The position numbers were made by a program, and so were the translations under genes. Under the pieces are notes generated by a model. The model saw nothing but the letters and a program-made list of their open reading frames with translations. It did no database searches and was not told the origin of the DNA. This document shows positions 19,090 to 26,478 of a stretch of DNA of 64,000 bases, one piece after another. How positions within the stretch are numbered: the stretch's first letter is position 1; every line of letters begins with the position of its first letter. The stretch spans positions 10,161 through 74,160 of the forward strand of contig JBJHDH010000013.1 in NCBI GenBank assembly GCA_050486445.1. The letters run 5' to 3'. The stretch is from Euryhalocaulis sp050486445 (GTDB lineage Bacteria > Pseudomonadota > Alphaproteobacteria > Caulobacterales > Maricaulaceae).

Positions 19090-19092
19090 GCT

Positions 19093-19479
19093 TCACCAGA
19101 TCCGCCTCACGCCATAGGCGTCGAATTCTTTTTCGTTCGAGACGATCAAAACGCCCTCGATCAGCGTCTGGGCGATCAGCATCCGGTCGAACGGATCGCC
19201 ATGATAACGCGGCAAGGCCCCGGCCATCAGCGCGTGATCAAGGCTTATGCCGAGCAGGCTGAATCCCTGCGCCTCGATAATGCGCCGGAAATTCGCGACC
19301 AGCGGCGCGGCCTGCGGCAGCTTGCCGCTGCGCACCTTGATCGCGCATTCCCAGGCGGTGGCGATGCTCACCAGCGGCCTGGATTGCGGATCGCTCATCG
19401 CGTTCGTGGCGGGCGCCGTGAGTTGCGGATCGTTTTCCAGCCACCAGAGCAAAGCGTGGGTGTCGAGCAGGATTCTCAC
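19093..19479 (-). CDS. VapC-family PIN-domain toxin
   Basis: A 128-residue PIN ribonuclease: LLDTHALLWW with D6, ATAWECAIK with E44, GDPFDRM with D98, and VSNEKEFD at the fourth acidic site. VapC toxins cleave tRNA or rRNA and are neutralised by the cognate antitoxin. Its ATG overlaps the stop of the upstream antitoxin gene by four bases, the normal antitoxin-toxin coupling. The pair lies on the minus strand between cobS and cobT, with only three bases between the cobS stop and the toxin's 3' end. Confidence 0.9.
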   Translation of the reverse strand: MRILLDTHALLWWLENDPQLTAPATNAMSDPQSRPLVSIATAWECAIKVRSGKLPQAAPLVANFRRIIEAQGFSLLGISLDHALMAGALPRYHGDPFDRMLIAQTLIEGVLIVSNEKEFDAYGVRRIW

Positions 19480-19844
19480 GGCATGTTACGCGGCGGGGGA
19501 AAACCTTCCCACTCGGCGATCTCTTCCTCGCTCATGGGCGCGAACGCCCCGGCGGGCGAAGGGCCGATAATCCCTTTCAGCGCGCCCGGTTTGCGCGGGC
19601 TTTTGCCGTCCCAGGCAAAGGGCCGCGCGCTCCACCCGGCGGAAGCATCCATGACGCCCGGCTCCGAAGGGTTTGGAAAACTGGCCGGATATGCGGCCCC
19701 GGCATGTGTATAGGCGGGGTTCACGGGGACCAGCCGCGCCACCTCAAGGTCGCCGCGGCAGATCACGACATCCTCGCCCGCCTCGACCATTTTCACCAGT
19801 TCGGACAGGCGGGTTTTCGCCTCATGCATCTTGATCCGGAGCAT
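19476..19844 (-). CDS. Phd/YefM-type antitoxin with extended linker
   Basis: A 122-residue antitoxin. Residues 1-43 are the Phd/YefM DNA-binding and dimer domain (KMHEAKTRLSELVKMVEAG, VVICRGDLEVARLVPV). The C-terminal toxin-binding part (RKPGALKGIIGP, FAPMSEEEIAEWEG) also matches the family. Between them lies an extra ~40-residue Pro/Ala/aromatic stretch that ordinary ~80-residue relatives lack. Start at ATG 19844, with AAGGG about seven bases upstream; a start six codons earlier is less likely. It should autorepress its promoter and inhibit the adjacent PIN toxin. Confidence 0.82.
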   Translation of the reverse strand: MLRIKMHEAKTRLSELVKMVEAGEDVVICRGDLEVARLVPVNPAYTHAGAAYPASFPNPSEPGVMDASAGWSARPFAWDGKSPRKPGALKGIIGPSPAGAFAPMSEEEIAEWEGFPPPRNMP

Positions 19845-19854
19845 AGCAACACCC

Positions 19855-19875
19855 TTAGCCAAAAAACCTAGCTAA
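19855..19875 (-). promoter_or_regulatory. Possible operator of the VapBC-type module
   Basis: An inverted repeat TTAGC-N11-GCTAA lies 11-31 bases upstream of the antitoxin start, in a short AT-rich island. Phd/YefM antitoxins bind such dyads for autorepression. The arms are short, so this is tentative. Confidence 0.3.
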
Positions 19876-19941
19876 CTTAGTCCACCCCATCCCACTTGTC
19901 CAGACTTCGCAGACCGGCCGCAAACCTTTATTCCTCCACCC

Positions 19942-21873
19942 ATGCCACCTAATGACGACAGCCCCCAGGAATTGTTCAAAAAGGCGCTGACCCACGCCGT
20001 GCGCTCGATCTCCGGCGAGCCGGAGCTGGAGGTGCGCTTTGGTGGCGACACGGCCGCCATCGTGCAGGGCAAGGTCTCGCTGCCCGCCGTCCCGCCGCGG
20101 CTGGATGAGGCGGGCGCGGCGCGGCTGCGCGGCAAGGCCGATGCGCTGGCCCTGCGCATCGCCCATCACGACGCGAACGTCCATGCGGGCCGCAGGCCGG
20201 AGGGCGCGCGCGCCCGCGCCATCTATGAAGCCGTGGAGCAGGCGCGGGTGGAGAGCATCGGGGCGAAGGCGCTGCCCGGCCTGCGCGGCAATCTGAACGC
20301 GGCTCTGACCGAGCGGTGCGAGCGCAAGGGTTTCGCCGAGGCGGCCGAGCGCAAGGACGCGCCGATGGCAGAGGCGGTCGGCCTGCTGATGCGCGAGCGG
20401 ATGAGCGGCGATCCGTCGCCGGAATCCGCATGCGGCCTGATGAAAGCCTGGCGCGAGGAGCTGGAGGAAAAGGCCGGCGAGGCGCTGGACCGGCTGGCCG
20501 CGCTGTATGGCGATCAGCGCGCTTTCACCAGGGCGGCGCGCGATCTGATCGCGGACCTCGATCTGGGCGATGAGCTGGGCGCCGAGGAGGATGAGGAGGA
20601 GGACGAAGAGTCCGCCCCCGATGGCGAAGGCGACGACCAGGGCGAGGGCGAGGACGAGGAGGAGCCGGACAGCGACGAGTCGCAGCCCGAGGAAGGCGAG
20701 GACCAGCGGACAGACGCCGAACCGCGCGAGCAGGACGGCGAGCAGGAAGAGACTCCGATGCGGATGGAGGATCTGGCCGACGATGGCGAAGAGCCGCAGG
20801 CGCGCCGCCCGCGCTTTTCCGACGGTCCGGTTGTGGAGGATTATCGCGTCTTCACCACCGCGCATGACGAGATCGCCGATGCCGAAGACCTCTGCCCGCC
20901 GGAGGAGCTGACCCGCCTGCGGTCCTATCTCGACCAGCATCTGCGCCCGCTCAGCCATATCGTGGCGCGCCTGGCCAACCGGCTTCAGCGCCGCCTGCTG
21001 GCGCAGCAGCGCCGCTCGTGGAATTTCGATCTGGAGGAGGGCGTGCTCGACACCGCGCGCCTGACCCGCGTGCTGACCGACCCGATGCAGCCGCTCAGCT
21101 TCAAGGAAGAGACCGAGACCGAATTCCGCGACACGGTGGTCACGCTGCTGCTGGATAATTCCGGCTCGATGCGCGGGCGGCCGATCATGGTCGCGGCGGT
21201 GTGCGCCGATATTCTGGCGCGCACGCTGGAACGCTGCGGCGTGAAGGTGGAGATTCTCGGCTTCACCACGCGGGCATGGAAAGGCGGGCAGAGCCGGGTG
21301 GACTGGCTGGCGGCGGAGCGCCCGGCCAATCCCGGCCGGCTGAACGATCTGCGGCATATCATCTACAAGCCGGCGGATGCGCCCTGGCGCCGCGTGCGCA
21401 CCAATCTCGGCCTGATGATGCGCGAGGGTCTGCTGAAAGAAAATATCGACGGCGAGGCGCTGCTCTGGGCGCACCGGCGCCTGCTGGCCCGGCCGGAGGC
21501 GCGGCGAATCCTGCTGGTGATTTCAGACGGCGCGCCGGTGGACGATTCCACGCTCTCGGTGAATTCCGGCGCCTATCTGGAAAAACATCTGCGCGAAGTG
21601 ATCGACTGGATCGAGACGAAATCGGATGTGGAGCTGGCCGCCATCGGCATCGGCCATGACGTCACGCGCTGGTATCGCCGCTCGGCCACCATTGTGGATG
21701 TGGAACAGCTCGGCGGCGCCATTGTCGACCAGCTCGCCGCTTTGTTCGGCGACGATTCCCGCCCCGGCGCGATGCGCATCCCGCCCCAGAGTCACATGAG
21801 CCATGTCAGCCCTCCGGACCGCCAGCCCTCCGGCCCTGTTCCGCGTTCCCCTTGGGTGTCGGAGCGGGTGTAG
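19942..21873 (+). CDS. cobT: Cobaltochelatase subunit CobT
   Basis: A 643-residue CobT: helical N-terminal domain (residues 1-210), a highly acidic linker (~213-290, mostly Asp/Glu), and a C-terminal von Willebrand A domain with MIDAS motif D405-N-S-G-S followed by the conserved chelatase regions (FTTRAWKGG, ILLVISDGAPVDDSTL, AIGIGHDVTRWY). It works with CobS in the AAA+ chelatase motor. Usually it follows cobS closely; here ~850 bases and a toxin-antitoxin module intervene. No strong Shine-Dalgarno before ATG 19942. Confidence 0.93.
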   Translation: MPPNDDSPQELFKKALTHAVRSISGEPELEVRFGGDTAAIVQGKVSLPAVPPRLDEAGAARLRGKADALALRIAHHDANVHAGRRPEGARARAIYEAVEQARVESIGAKALPGLRGNLNAALTERCERKGFAEAAERKDAPMAEAVGLLMRERMSGDPSPESACGLMKAWREELEEKAGEALDRLAALYGDQRAFTRAARDLIADLDLGDELGAEEDEEEDEESAPDGEGDDQGEGEDEEEPDSDESQPEEGEDQRTDAEPREQDGEQEETPMRMEDLADDGEEPQARRPRFSDGPVVEDYRVFTTAHDEIADAEDLCPPEELTRLRSYLDQHLRPLSHIVARLANRLQRRLLAQQRRSWNFDLEEGVLDTARLTRVLTDPMQPLSFKEETETEFRDTVVTLLLDNSGSMRGRPIMVAAVCADILARTLERCGVKVEILGFTTRAWKGGQSRVDWLAAERPANPGRLNDLRHIIYKPADAPWRRVRTNLGLMMREGLLKENIDGEALLWAHRRLLARPEARRILLVISDGAPVDDSTLSVNSGAYLEKHLREVIDWIETKSDVELAAIGIGHDVTRWYRRSATIVDVEQLGGAIVDQLAALFGDDSRPGAMRIPPQSHMSHVSPPDRQPSGPVPRSPWVSERV

Positions 21874-21887
21874 GGCGCGCGCCGCGT

Positions 21888-22685
21888 CTACATCGCGTGC
21901 GAGGAGGCGGGGACAAGTTCGGCCATGCCGAGGCCCATCCACACCGCCATGGCGATCATCATCAGATTCTCGGTGAGAGAGACGGCGCCCAGCGGCACAT
22001 TGCTGGACCCGCCGACACAGGCGCATTTCAGCTCGCGCTTCTCGATATAGACAGCCCGGAAAACCGAAACCGCGCCGATCGTTCCGATGAACAGGGCGAC
22101 GGGAACGGAAATCCAGTTCAGCACCCCGGCGATCATCAGAACGCCGGCCAGACCCTCGGCGAAGGGATAGACATAGGAATAGGGAACCCAGCGCCGCGCC
22201 AGCAGGTCGTAATTCAGGAACATGGTCGAGAAGGTCTCGACATTCTGCAGCTTCAGAAGCGCCAGCACGACCATGCTGAAGGCGATGAACCATTCGGCGG
22301 CGCGCACGGTGAAAGGTGCGCCGAAGACAGCCTGGCTCGCCGCCATCGCCATCAGCGCCGTCATGCTGAACAGCACGATGACGGGCGTATAGCTCGTGGC
22401 TTTGGGGTCGGCGGCCTTCAGGCCGAAATACCGGCGCAGATCGTCATAGCCGCCGATCCGCTCGCCATCGATAAAGGTCTGCGGCGTCGTCTCCACGTCA
22501 TGCTCGGCCTTGAACGCATCGGTCTCGGCGCGTGAGGTGAGCCACCGGTCGTCCACCGTGAACCCCTTGCGCCGCAACAGGCTGCGGGATTTCAGCCCAT
22601 AGGGGCAGACATGTTTATCCATCACCATGCGGTAGAGCGTGGCCTGGCGGGGTTGGGCTTTCCGGGACTGGGCTGGTGAAGACAT
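21888..22685 (-). CDS. Glutaredoxin-MauE/DoxX fusion membrane protein
   Basis: A 265-residue fusion. Residues ~15-90 are a glutaredoxin domain with CPYG active site (27-30), cis-Pro region TTPQTF and GGYDDL. Residues ~100-262 are a four-helix MauE/DoxX-like membrane domain containing a CAC motif (KCACVGGSSNVPLG). The architecture suggests thiol electron transfer coupled to the membrane. Start 22685 has GGAAGGA upstream; a longer frame from 22739 would place its start inside the MerR operator. It is driven by a MerR-type promoter and divergent from merR. Confidence 0.85.
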   Translation of the reverse strand: MSSPAQSRKAQPRQATLYRMVMDKHVCPYGLKSRSLLRRKGFTVDDRWLTSRAETDAFKAEHDVETTPQTFIDGERIGGYDDLRRYFGLKAADPKATSYTPVIVLFSMTALMAMAASQAVFGAPFTVRAAEWFIAFSMVVLALLKLQNVETFSTMFLNYDLLARRWVPYSYVYPFAEGLAGVLMIAGVLNWISVPVALFIGTIGAVSVFRAVYIEKRELKCACVGGSSNVPLGAVSLTENLMMIAMAVWMGLGMAELVPASSHAM

Positions 22686-22721
22686 TTTGCGTCCTTCCGG
22701 TTTGTCCTGATGACGCTCCCG

Positions 22722-22752
22722 ATATAGGGTCCGTACCATGGTACGGAGTCAA
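22722..22752 (-). promoter_or_regulatory. MerR-type promoter/operator with 19-bp spacer
   Basis: On the minus strand TTGACT (22752-22747) and CTATAT (22727-22722) are separated by exactly 19 bp, the elongated spacer that MerR proteins untwist. Between them lies a perfect 18-bp dyad, TCCGTACCATGGTACGGA (22730-22747), closely resembling the classical mer operator half-sites. It points to the glutaredoxin-MauE gene (ATG 37 bases from the -10). The dyad centre contains the merR start codon at 22738. Confidence 0.88.
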
Positions 22753-23178
22753 CGAGGCCGGGACAGGTCCGTTCCGGACATCACCATTGCGGGGCTGGCG
22801 CGCGCCGGCGGGGTCGGCGTCGAGACCGTGCGCTATTACCAGCGGCGCGGCCTGATGCCGACGCCTGCTCGCGCCGGGGCCGGCGGGCTGGGCGGCGGCG
22901 TGCGGCGCTATGGCGAGGCGGATGTGCGCCGGTTGCGCTTTATCCGTTCGGCGCAGGCTGCGGGCTTCACGCTGGAGGAAATTGCGGAACTGCTCGATCT
23001 GGACGCCAATGACGACCGGGCGCGGGCGCGCGAACTGGCGACAGAGCGTGTGCGCGCGCTGGAGGCGAAGATTGCGGAACTGACGGCGGCGCGCGACGCG
23101 CTGATGCGGCTGGCGCGGGAATGCGGGTCGAAAACATCCGGCCCGTGCCCGATCATCACCGCCTTTGACCGGCGCTGA
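22738..23178 (+). CDS. MerR-family transcriptional regulator
   Basis: A 146-residue regulator with a MerR winged helix (ITIAGLARAGGVGVETVRYYQRRGL, RRYGEADVRRLRFIRSAQ) and antiparallel coiled coil. It resembles mercury MerR along its length, including a C-terminal ECGSKTSGPCP with two cysteines near those that bind Hg(II). The Cys at the start of the dimer helix (C82 of Tn501 MerR) is absent: the corresponding stretch reads LDANDDRARAR. A loop insertion (ARAGAGGLGGG) precedes RRYGEAD. The only ATG lies inside the operator dyad, implying tight autoregulation. Inducer uncertain. Confidence 0.9.
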   Translation: MVRSQRGRDRSVPDITIAGLARAGGVGVETVRYYQRRGLMPTPARAGAGGLGGGVRRYGEADVRRLRFIRSAQAAGFTLEEIAELLDLDANDDRARARELATERVRALEAKIAELTAARDALMRLARECGSKTSGPCPIITAFDRR

Positions 23179-23276
23179 TCTTCCCTGTCAATAAATTGAA
23201 GTCCATCGGGGCGGAGCCTATGCTACGCCGCCACAACAAGACCGTCCCATCAACATCATGAGCCGGAGGGAACCCC

Positions 23277-24173
23277 ATGCGCATTGTGCTTGCTTCGCTG
23301 CTTGCCGCTTCCATGATGGCGCTGATGTCCGGTTTCGCGGCGAAGGCGGAGGAGGCGCCCTTGTCCTATGACGGCAAGACCGTGCTCATTACCGGCTCCA
23401 CCGACGGGCTGGGACAGGCCGTCGCCCGCGTGCTGGCCGCTGAGGGTGCGCATGTCATCGTGCATGGCCGCAATGCGGAGCGGGGTCAGGCGCTGGTGGA
23501 GGAGATTGAGGAATCGGGCGGCTCGGCCTCGTTTTACGCCGCCGATTTTGCGTCGCTGGACGCGGTGCGCGACTTCGCCGACACGATCGCGGCGCAATAT
23601 CCCGTGCTCGATCTTCTGGTGAACAATGCCGGCGTGCTCATCGCCGGCGACCGCCGTGTCAGCGATGACGGGCACGAGCTGCAATTCGCCGTCAATTATC
23701 TGGCCGGATGGATTCTGACGCACCGGCTGCGCCCCAATCTGGCTGCCGCCGCGCCGTCGCGCGTCATCAATGTCTCGTCCATCGCGGCCGCGCCGGTCGA
23801 TTTCGATGATGTGATGCTTGAGCAGCCCGGCGCCGCCGGCCGCGGCTATGGCCAGAGCAAGCTGGCGCAGGTGACAATGACGGTCGCGCTGGCGGAAGCT
23901 TTTGCTGAAGACGGCATCACGATGGTCTCCATGCATCCGGCGACGATGATGGATACGACCATGGTGCGCGACATGGGTGTGCAGGCGCGAACCAGCGTGG
24001 ACGAAGGCCGCGATCATCTGGTCGGGCTGATCGTCGCGCCGGAACTGAAACCCGGCGCCTTTTATGTGAACGGCGCGGCGGTGCAGCCCGGCCATTCGCA
24101 GCCCTATGACCCCGAGGCGCAGCAGCGCCTTCTGGCGCTGAGCGCGGACCTCACCGGCGTCGCGGCGCAGTAA
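23277..24173 (+). CDS. SDR-family oxidoreductase with N-terminal signal peptide
   Basis: A 298-residue short-chain dehydrogenase: nucleotide motif TGSTDGLG, NNAG, catalytic Ser in INVSS and YGQSK. It resembles retinol-dehydrogenase/WWOX-like SDRs. Unusually it begins with a classic export signal (MRIVLASLLAASMMALMSGFAAKAEE) before the Rossmann fold, although the periplasm normally has no NAD(P)H. ATG 23277 follows GGAGGG at good spacing, and the next plausible start would remove only the signal. Substrate unknown; single-gene unit after merR. Confidence 0.85.
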   Translation: MRIVLASLLAASMMALMSGFAAKAEEAPLSYDGKTVLITGSTDGLGQAVARVLAAEGAHVIVHGRNAERGQALVEEIEESGGSASFYAADFASLDAVRDFADTIAAQYPVLDLLVNNAGVLIAGDRRVSDDGHELQFAVNYLAGWILTHRLRPNLAAAAPSRVINVSSIAAAPVDFDDVMLEQPGAAGRGYGQSKLAQVTMTVALAEAFAEDGITMVSMHPATMMDTTMVRDMGVQARTSVDEGRDHLVGLIVAPELKPGAFYVNGAAVQPGHSQPYDPEAQQRLLALSADLTGVAAQ

Positions 24174-24180
24174 CAATTGA

Positions 24181-24234
24181 TCCTCCCCGTTTACGGGGGA
24201 GGGGGACCACCCGAAGGGTGGTGGAGGGGGCGAC
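24181..24234 (+). repeat. Dispersed GC-rich palindromic repeat, copy 1
   Basis: Pattern CTCCCC(N)GGGGGAGGGGGACC followed by an ACC-ACCC..GGGTGGT hairpin and GGAGGGGG. It belongs to the same family as copies near 34645, 34711, 39707, 40226 and (looser) 43558. It sits just after the SDR stop. Confidence 0.6.
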
Positions 24235-24290
24235 GGCTCGCACGATCTTTGATAGCGGGGCGCATCCGCTCCCCTCCAGAAGCAGGGTCC

Positions 24291-24830
24291 ATGTCCCTTC
24301 GCCTGTTCGCCGCCATCACGCCGCCCGACGATCTGGCGGAACGCCTGACGCAATTGATGCAGGGCGTGCCAGGCGCCAAATGGCGCCCGCGCGAAAATCT
24401 GCATCTCACGCTGGCTTTCTATGGCGATGTGGACGAAGCGCGCGCCCGCGATCTGGATGACGAGCTGCGTCAGGTGCGCACCCCGCCTTTCGATCTGGGG
24501 CTGAAGGGAACCGGCGTGTTCGGCGGCGCCGACCCGCATGCGCTCTGGATGGGCGCGACGCGCCCGCAGGAACTGCTGCAACTCAACAAGGCGTGCCTGC
24601 GCGCCGCCCGCCGCGCGGGGATAGAGACAGAGCGCCGCGCTTATGCGCCGCATGTCACGCTGGCCTATCTGAATGACCCGGACCGCGACCGCCTGGCGCG
24701 CTTCATCCAGCGCACGGCGCTTTATGAAACCCCGGCGTTCCGCGTCACCAGCTTCTCCCTGTTTTCGTCCTGGCAGGGCAAAAAGGGCCCGAACGCCTAT
24801 GTGGAGGAGGCGGTCTATCCGCTGAATTGA
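24291..24830 (+). CDS. thpR: RNA 2',3'-cyclic phosphodiesterase (2'-5' RNA ligase family)
   Basis: A 179-residue LigT/ThpR-type 2H phosphoesterase. The two HxT catalytic motifs are HLTLAF (near residue 40) and HVTLAY (near residue 124). It hydrolyses 2',3'-cyclic phosphate RNA ends and can join 2'-5' RNA halves in vitro. The reading frame extends upstream through repeat-derived sequence, but ATG 24291 gives the canonical MSLRLFAAITPP start and has AGGG upstream. Four bases overlap the frame of the next gene's longest version. Confidence 0.9.
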   Translation: MSLRLFAAITPPDDLAERLTQLMQGVPGAKWRPRENLHLTLAFYGDVDEARARDLDDELRQVRTPPFDLGLKGTGVFGGADPHALWMGATRPQELLQLNKACLRAARRAGIETERRAYAPHVTLAYLNDPDRDRLARFIQRTALYETPAFRVTSFSLFSSWQGKKGPNAYVEEAVYPLN

Positions 24831-24931
24831 ACAGGGGCCGGAATGGACCGGCCTTCCCCTTGATTGCCCATTTGATCGTTGCGGGCGATCCGCTATTCCT
24901 GCCGCGCCCGCCGTCGCCCGGATCCCGCCCG

Positions 24932-25510
24932 ATGCTTCGCAGACTTTATGACTGGACCATGTCGCTTGCCGCGCACCGGGGCGCGACGCCCACGCTGGCG
25001 GCGGTGTCCTTTATCGAAAGCTCGGTTTTCCCGATCCCGCCCGATCTGCTGCTGATGCCGATGGTGCTGTCAGAGCGGCGCAAGGCATGGTTCTACGCCA
25101 CGATCTGCACCGTGGCCTCGGTGCTGGGCGGCGTGTTCGGCTGGCTGATCGGCTATTTCCTGTTCGAGACGGTCGCCCAGCCGATCCTCGACTTCTACGG
25201 CTATGCGGAGAAGTTCGAGGAATTCGCGCATATGTATAATGAATGGGGCATATGGATTGTCCTGTTCGCCGGGCTGACGCCGTTTCCCTACAAGGTCATC
25301 ACCATCGCCAGCGGCGCCACGGGCCTGGCGCTGCCGGTGTTCATCCTGTCCAGCATCGTGGCGCGCGGCCTGCGCTTTTTCGTGGTCGCCGGCCTGCTTT
25401 ACTGGGCGGGCCCGCCGATCCGCACCTTTATCGAGCGGCGGCTGGGCCTCATGTTCACGCTGTTCGTGATCCTGTTGTTCGGCGGCTTTCTGGCGGTGAA
25501 GCTGTTATAG
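24932..25510 (+). CDS. YqaA/DedA-like (VTT domain) membrane protein
   Basis: A 192-residue inner-membrane protein of the SNARE-associated/VTT family: YDWTMSLAAHRGATPTLAAVSFIESSVFPIPPDLLLMPM, then GGVFGWLIGYFLFE and FAGLTPFPYKVITIASGATG. Members are thought to act as lipid scramblases or flippases. ATG 24932 gives the family-like start (MLRRLYDW); an upstream ATG at 24827 overlapping thpR would add a ~35-residue extension with no family resemblance. Confidence 0.85.
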   Translation: MLRRLYDWTMSLAAHRGATPTLAAVSFIESSVFPIPPDLLLMPMVLSERRKAWFYATICTVASVLGGVFGWLIGYFLFETVAQPILDFYGYAEKFEEFAHMYNEWGIWIVLFAGLTPFPYKVITIASGATGLALPVFILSSIVARGLRFFVVAGLLYWAGPPIRTFIERRLGLMFTLFVILLFGGFLAVKLL

Positions 25511-25514
25511 GCGC

Positions 25515-25829
25515 TCAGGTTTCCGCCGCGCCTTTGGACAGGCCGCCGCCGATCAGATGCCGCCAGGGATGGATGGTCACGGCGTCGAACAGGCCGGCCT
25601 GCGCATAGGGGTCGCCCGCGGCCCATTCCCGCACCGCGGCGAAATCGCCCGACTGCACAATCATCATGCTGCCGATCATGGTCTGGCCGTCCGGAGCCAG
25701 CAGCGGCCCGGCCGCGGAGACAGGGAAGGGCGCCTGCCGGATCCAGTCCAGATGCGCCGGCCGCGTCGCCATGCGCAACTCCATCGCATCCGGCTTGTCG
25801 CGGCAGATAATGGCGGTGTGGCCGGTCAT
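25515..25829 (-). CDS. YciI-family protein
   Basis: A 104-residue YCII-domain protein with the conserved His/Asp positions (CRDKPDAMELRM, RPAHLDWI) and the C-terminal GDPYAQAGLFDAVTIHPWRH. The fold is ferredoxin-like; most members have no defined reaction. It converges on the YqaA-like gene. In many alphaproteobacteria a yciI gene follows tsaD-gpsA directly; here a mazEF pair intervenes on the same strand. Confidence 0.88.
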   Translation of the reverse strand: MTGHTAIICRDKPDAMELRMATRPAHLDWIRQAPFPVSAAGPLLAPDGQTMIGSMMIVQSGDFAAVREWAAGDPYAQAGLFDAVTIHPWRHLIGGGLSKGAAET

Positions 25830-25848
25830 GGGTATTCTTCTCCAGCGT

Positions 25849-26181
25849 TCATCGGTCGGTCAGTCCCATAACAAACGCAAGCGCGATGTCGAGATCGGCC
25901 ATCTCCTCGTCGTTCAGCTGGCCGATTGATGCCCCGATCTTGTCTCTGGCGAGCGTTACAGGTTTGTCGACCATGATCTGGGACGGTGCGCGCAGTCCGT
26001 TTTCCGGCCGTGGCTCTATCGTCACCCGAATCTCCGGAATTGGCGCGAGCGTCGATGTCATCTGGCACAGGATCACGGATCCATGATTGGCGGATAGCCA
26101 GTCAGACTGAACGATCACAGCAGGGCGCGGTTTTCCGTAATCGCCGGGCGCCGCCACGACCACCACGTCTCCACGCTTCAT
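25849..26181 (-). CDS. MazF/PemK-type endoribonuclease toxin
   Basis: A 110-residue MazF-like toxin: KRGDVVVVAAPGDYGKPRPAVIVQSD at the N-terminus and SQIMVDKPVTLARDKIGASIGQL centrally, both family hallmarks; R of KPRPA and the S/T of the MTST loop are the usual active-site positions. It cleaves mRNA or rRNA at specific triplets when unopposed. The ATG overlaps the antitoxin stop by four bases. Confidence 0.92.
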   Translation of the reverse strand: MKRGDVVVVAAPGDYGKPRPAVIVQSDWLSANHGSVILCQMTSTLAPIPEIRVTIEPRPENGLRAPSQIMVDKPVTLARDKIGASIGQLNDEEMADLDIALAFVMGLTDR

Positions 26182-26426
26182 GGCTTTTCGATGATATCGG
26201 GAGGGGGAAATGGATCGTCGGCTGGTGGATTATGAAATTCCGACACGGACTCGATCCAGCGCAGCGCGTCCTTTTCGACCGCTCGATCCAACAATTCCAA
26301 TCGCTCTTCAAATTCCCGGCGCACTGACTTTTTACGCATGTCCGGCACAAGCAGCCGGATTTCACGCAGGCCCTGTGCCCGCCTGCGGGCGCGCATCGCC
26401 TTCATTCGTTCCGCAGGCGCTGTCAT
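26178..26426 (-). CDS. MazE-type antitoxin (DUF3018-like)
   Basis: An 82-residue antitoxin with the DUF3018-type signature (MRARRRAQGLREIRLLVPD near the N-terminus) and an acidic, Pro-rich tail that should bind the toxin. ATG 26426 follows GGAGGG at four bases; the seven-codon longer frame lacks such a site. Translationally coupled to the MazF gene. A 12-bp perfect palindrome lies 23 bases upstream. Confidence 0.88.
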   Translation of the reverse strand: MTAPAERMKAMRARRRAQGLREIRLLVPDMRKKSVRREFEERLELLDRAVEKDALRWIESVSEFHNPPADDPFPPPDIIEKP

Positions 26427-26448
26427 GGCACCCTCCAATAGACCCACT

Positions 26449-26460
26449 GTAACGCGTTAC
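26449..26460 (-). promoter_or_regulatory. Candidate MazEF operator palindrome
   Basis: GTAACGCGTTAC is a perfect 12-bp palindrome in the 52-base gap between the gpsA stop and the antitoxin start, in a stretch more AT-rich than its surroundings. It is well placed for autorepression by the MazE-MazF complex. Confidence 0.5.
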
Positions 26461-26478
26461 GGGAAAAATGCAAGAAAC

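Noticed and set aside
19855..21474. 539-codon minus-strand frame opposite cobT
   Set aside because: Leu/Ala/Arg-rich antisense artefact of the acidic CobT linker; no domain or start signal.
18079..21873. Inference of cobalamin synthesis from cobS/cobT
   Set aside because: No cobN or other cob gene is present here, and cobST pairs occur without the pathway; only the subunit identities are claimed.
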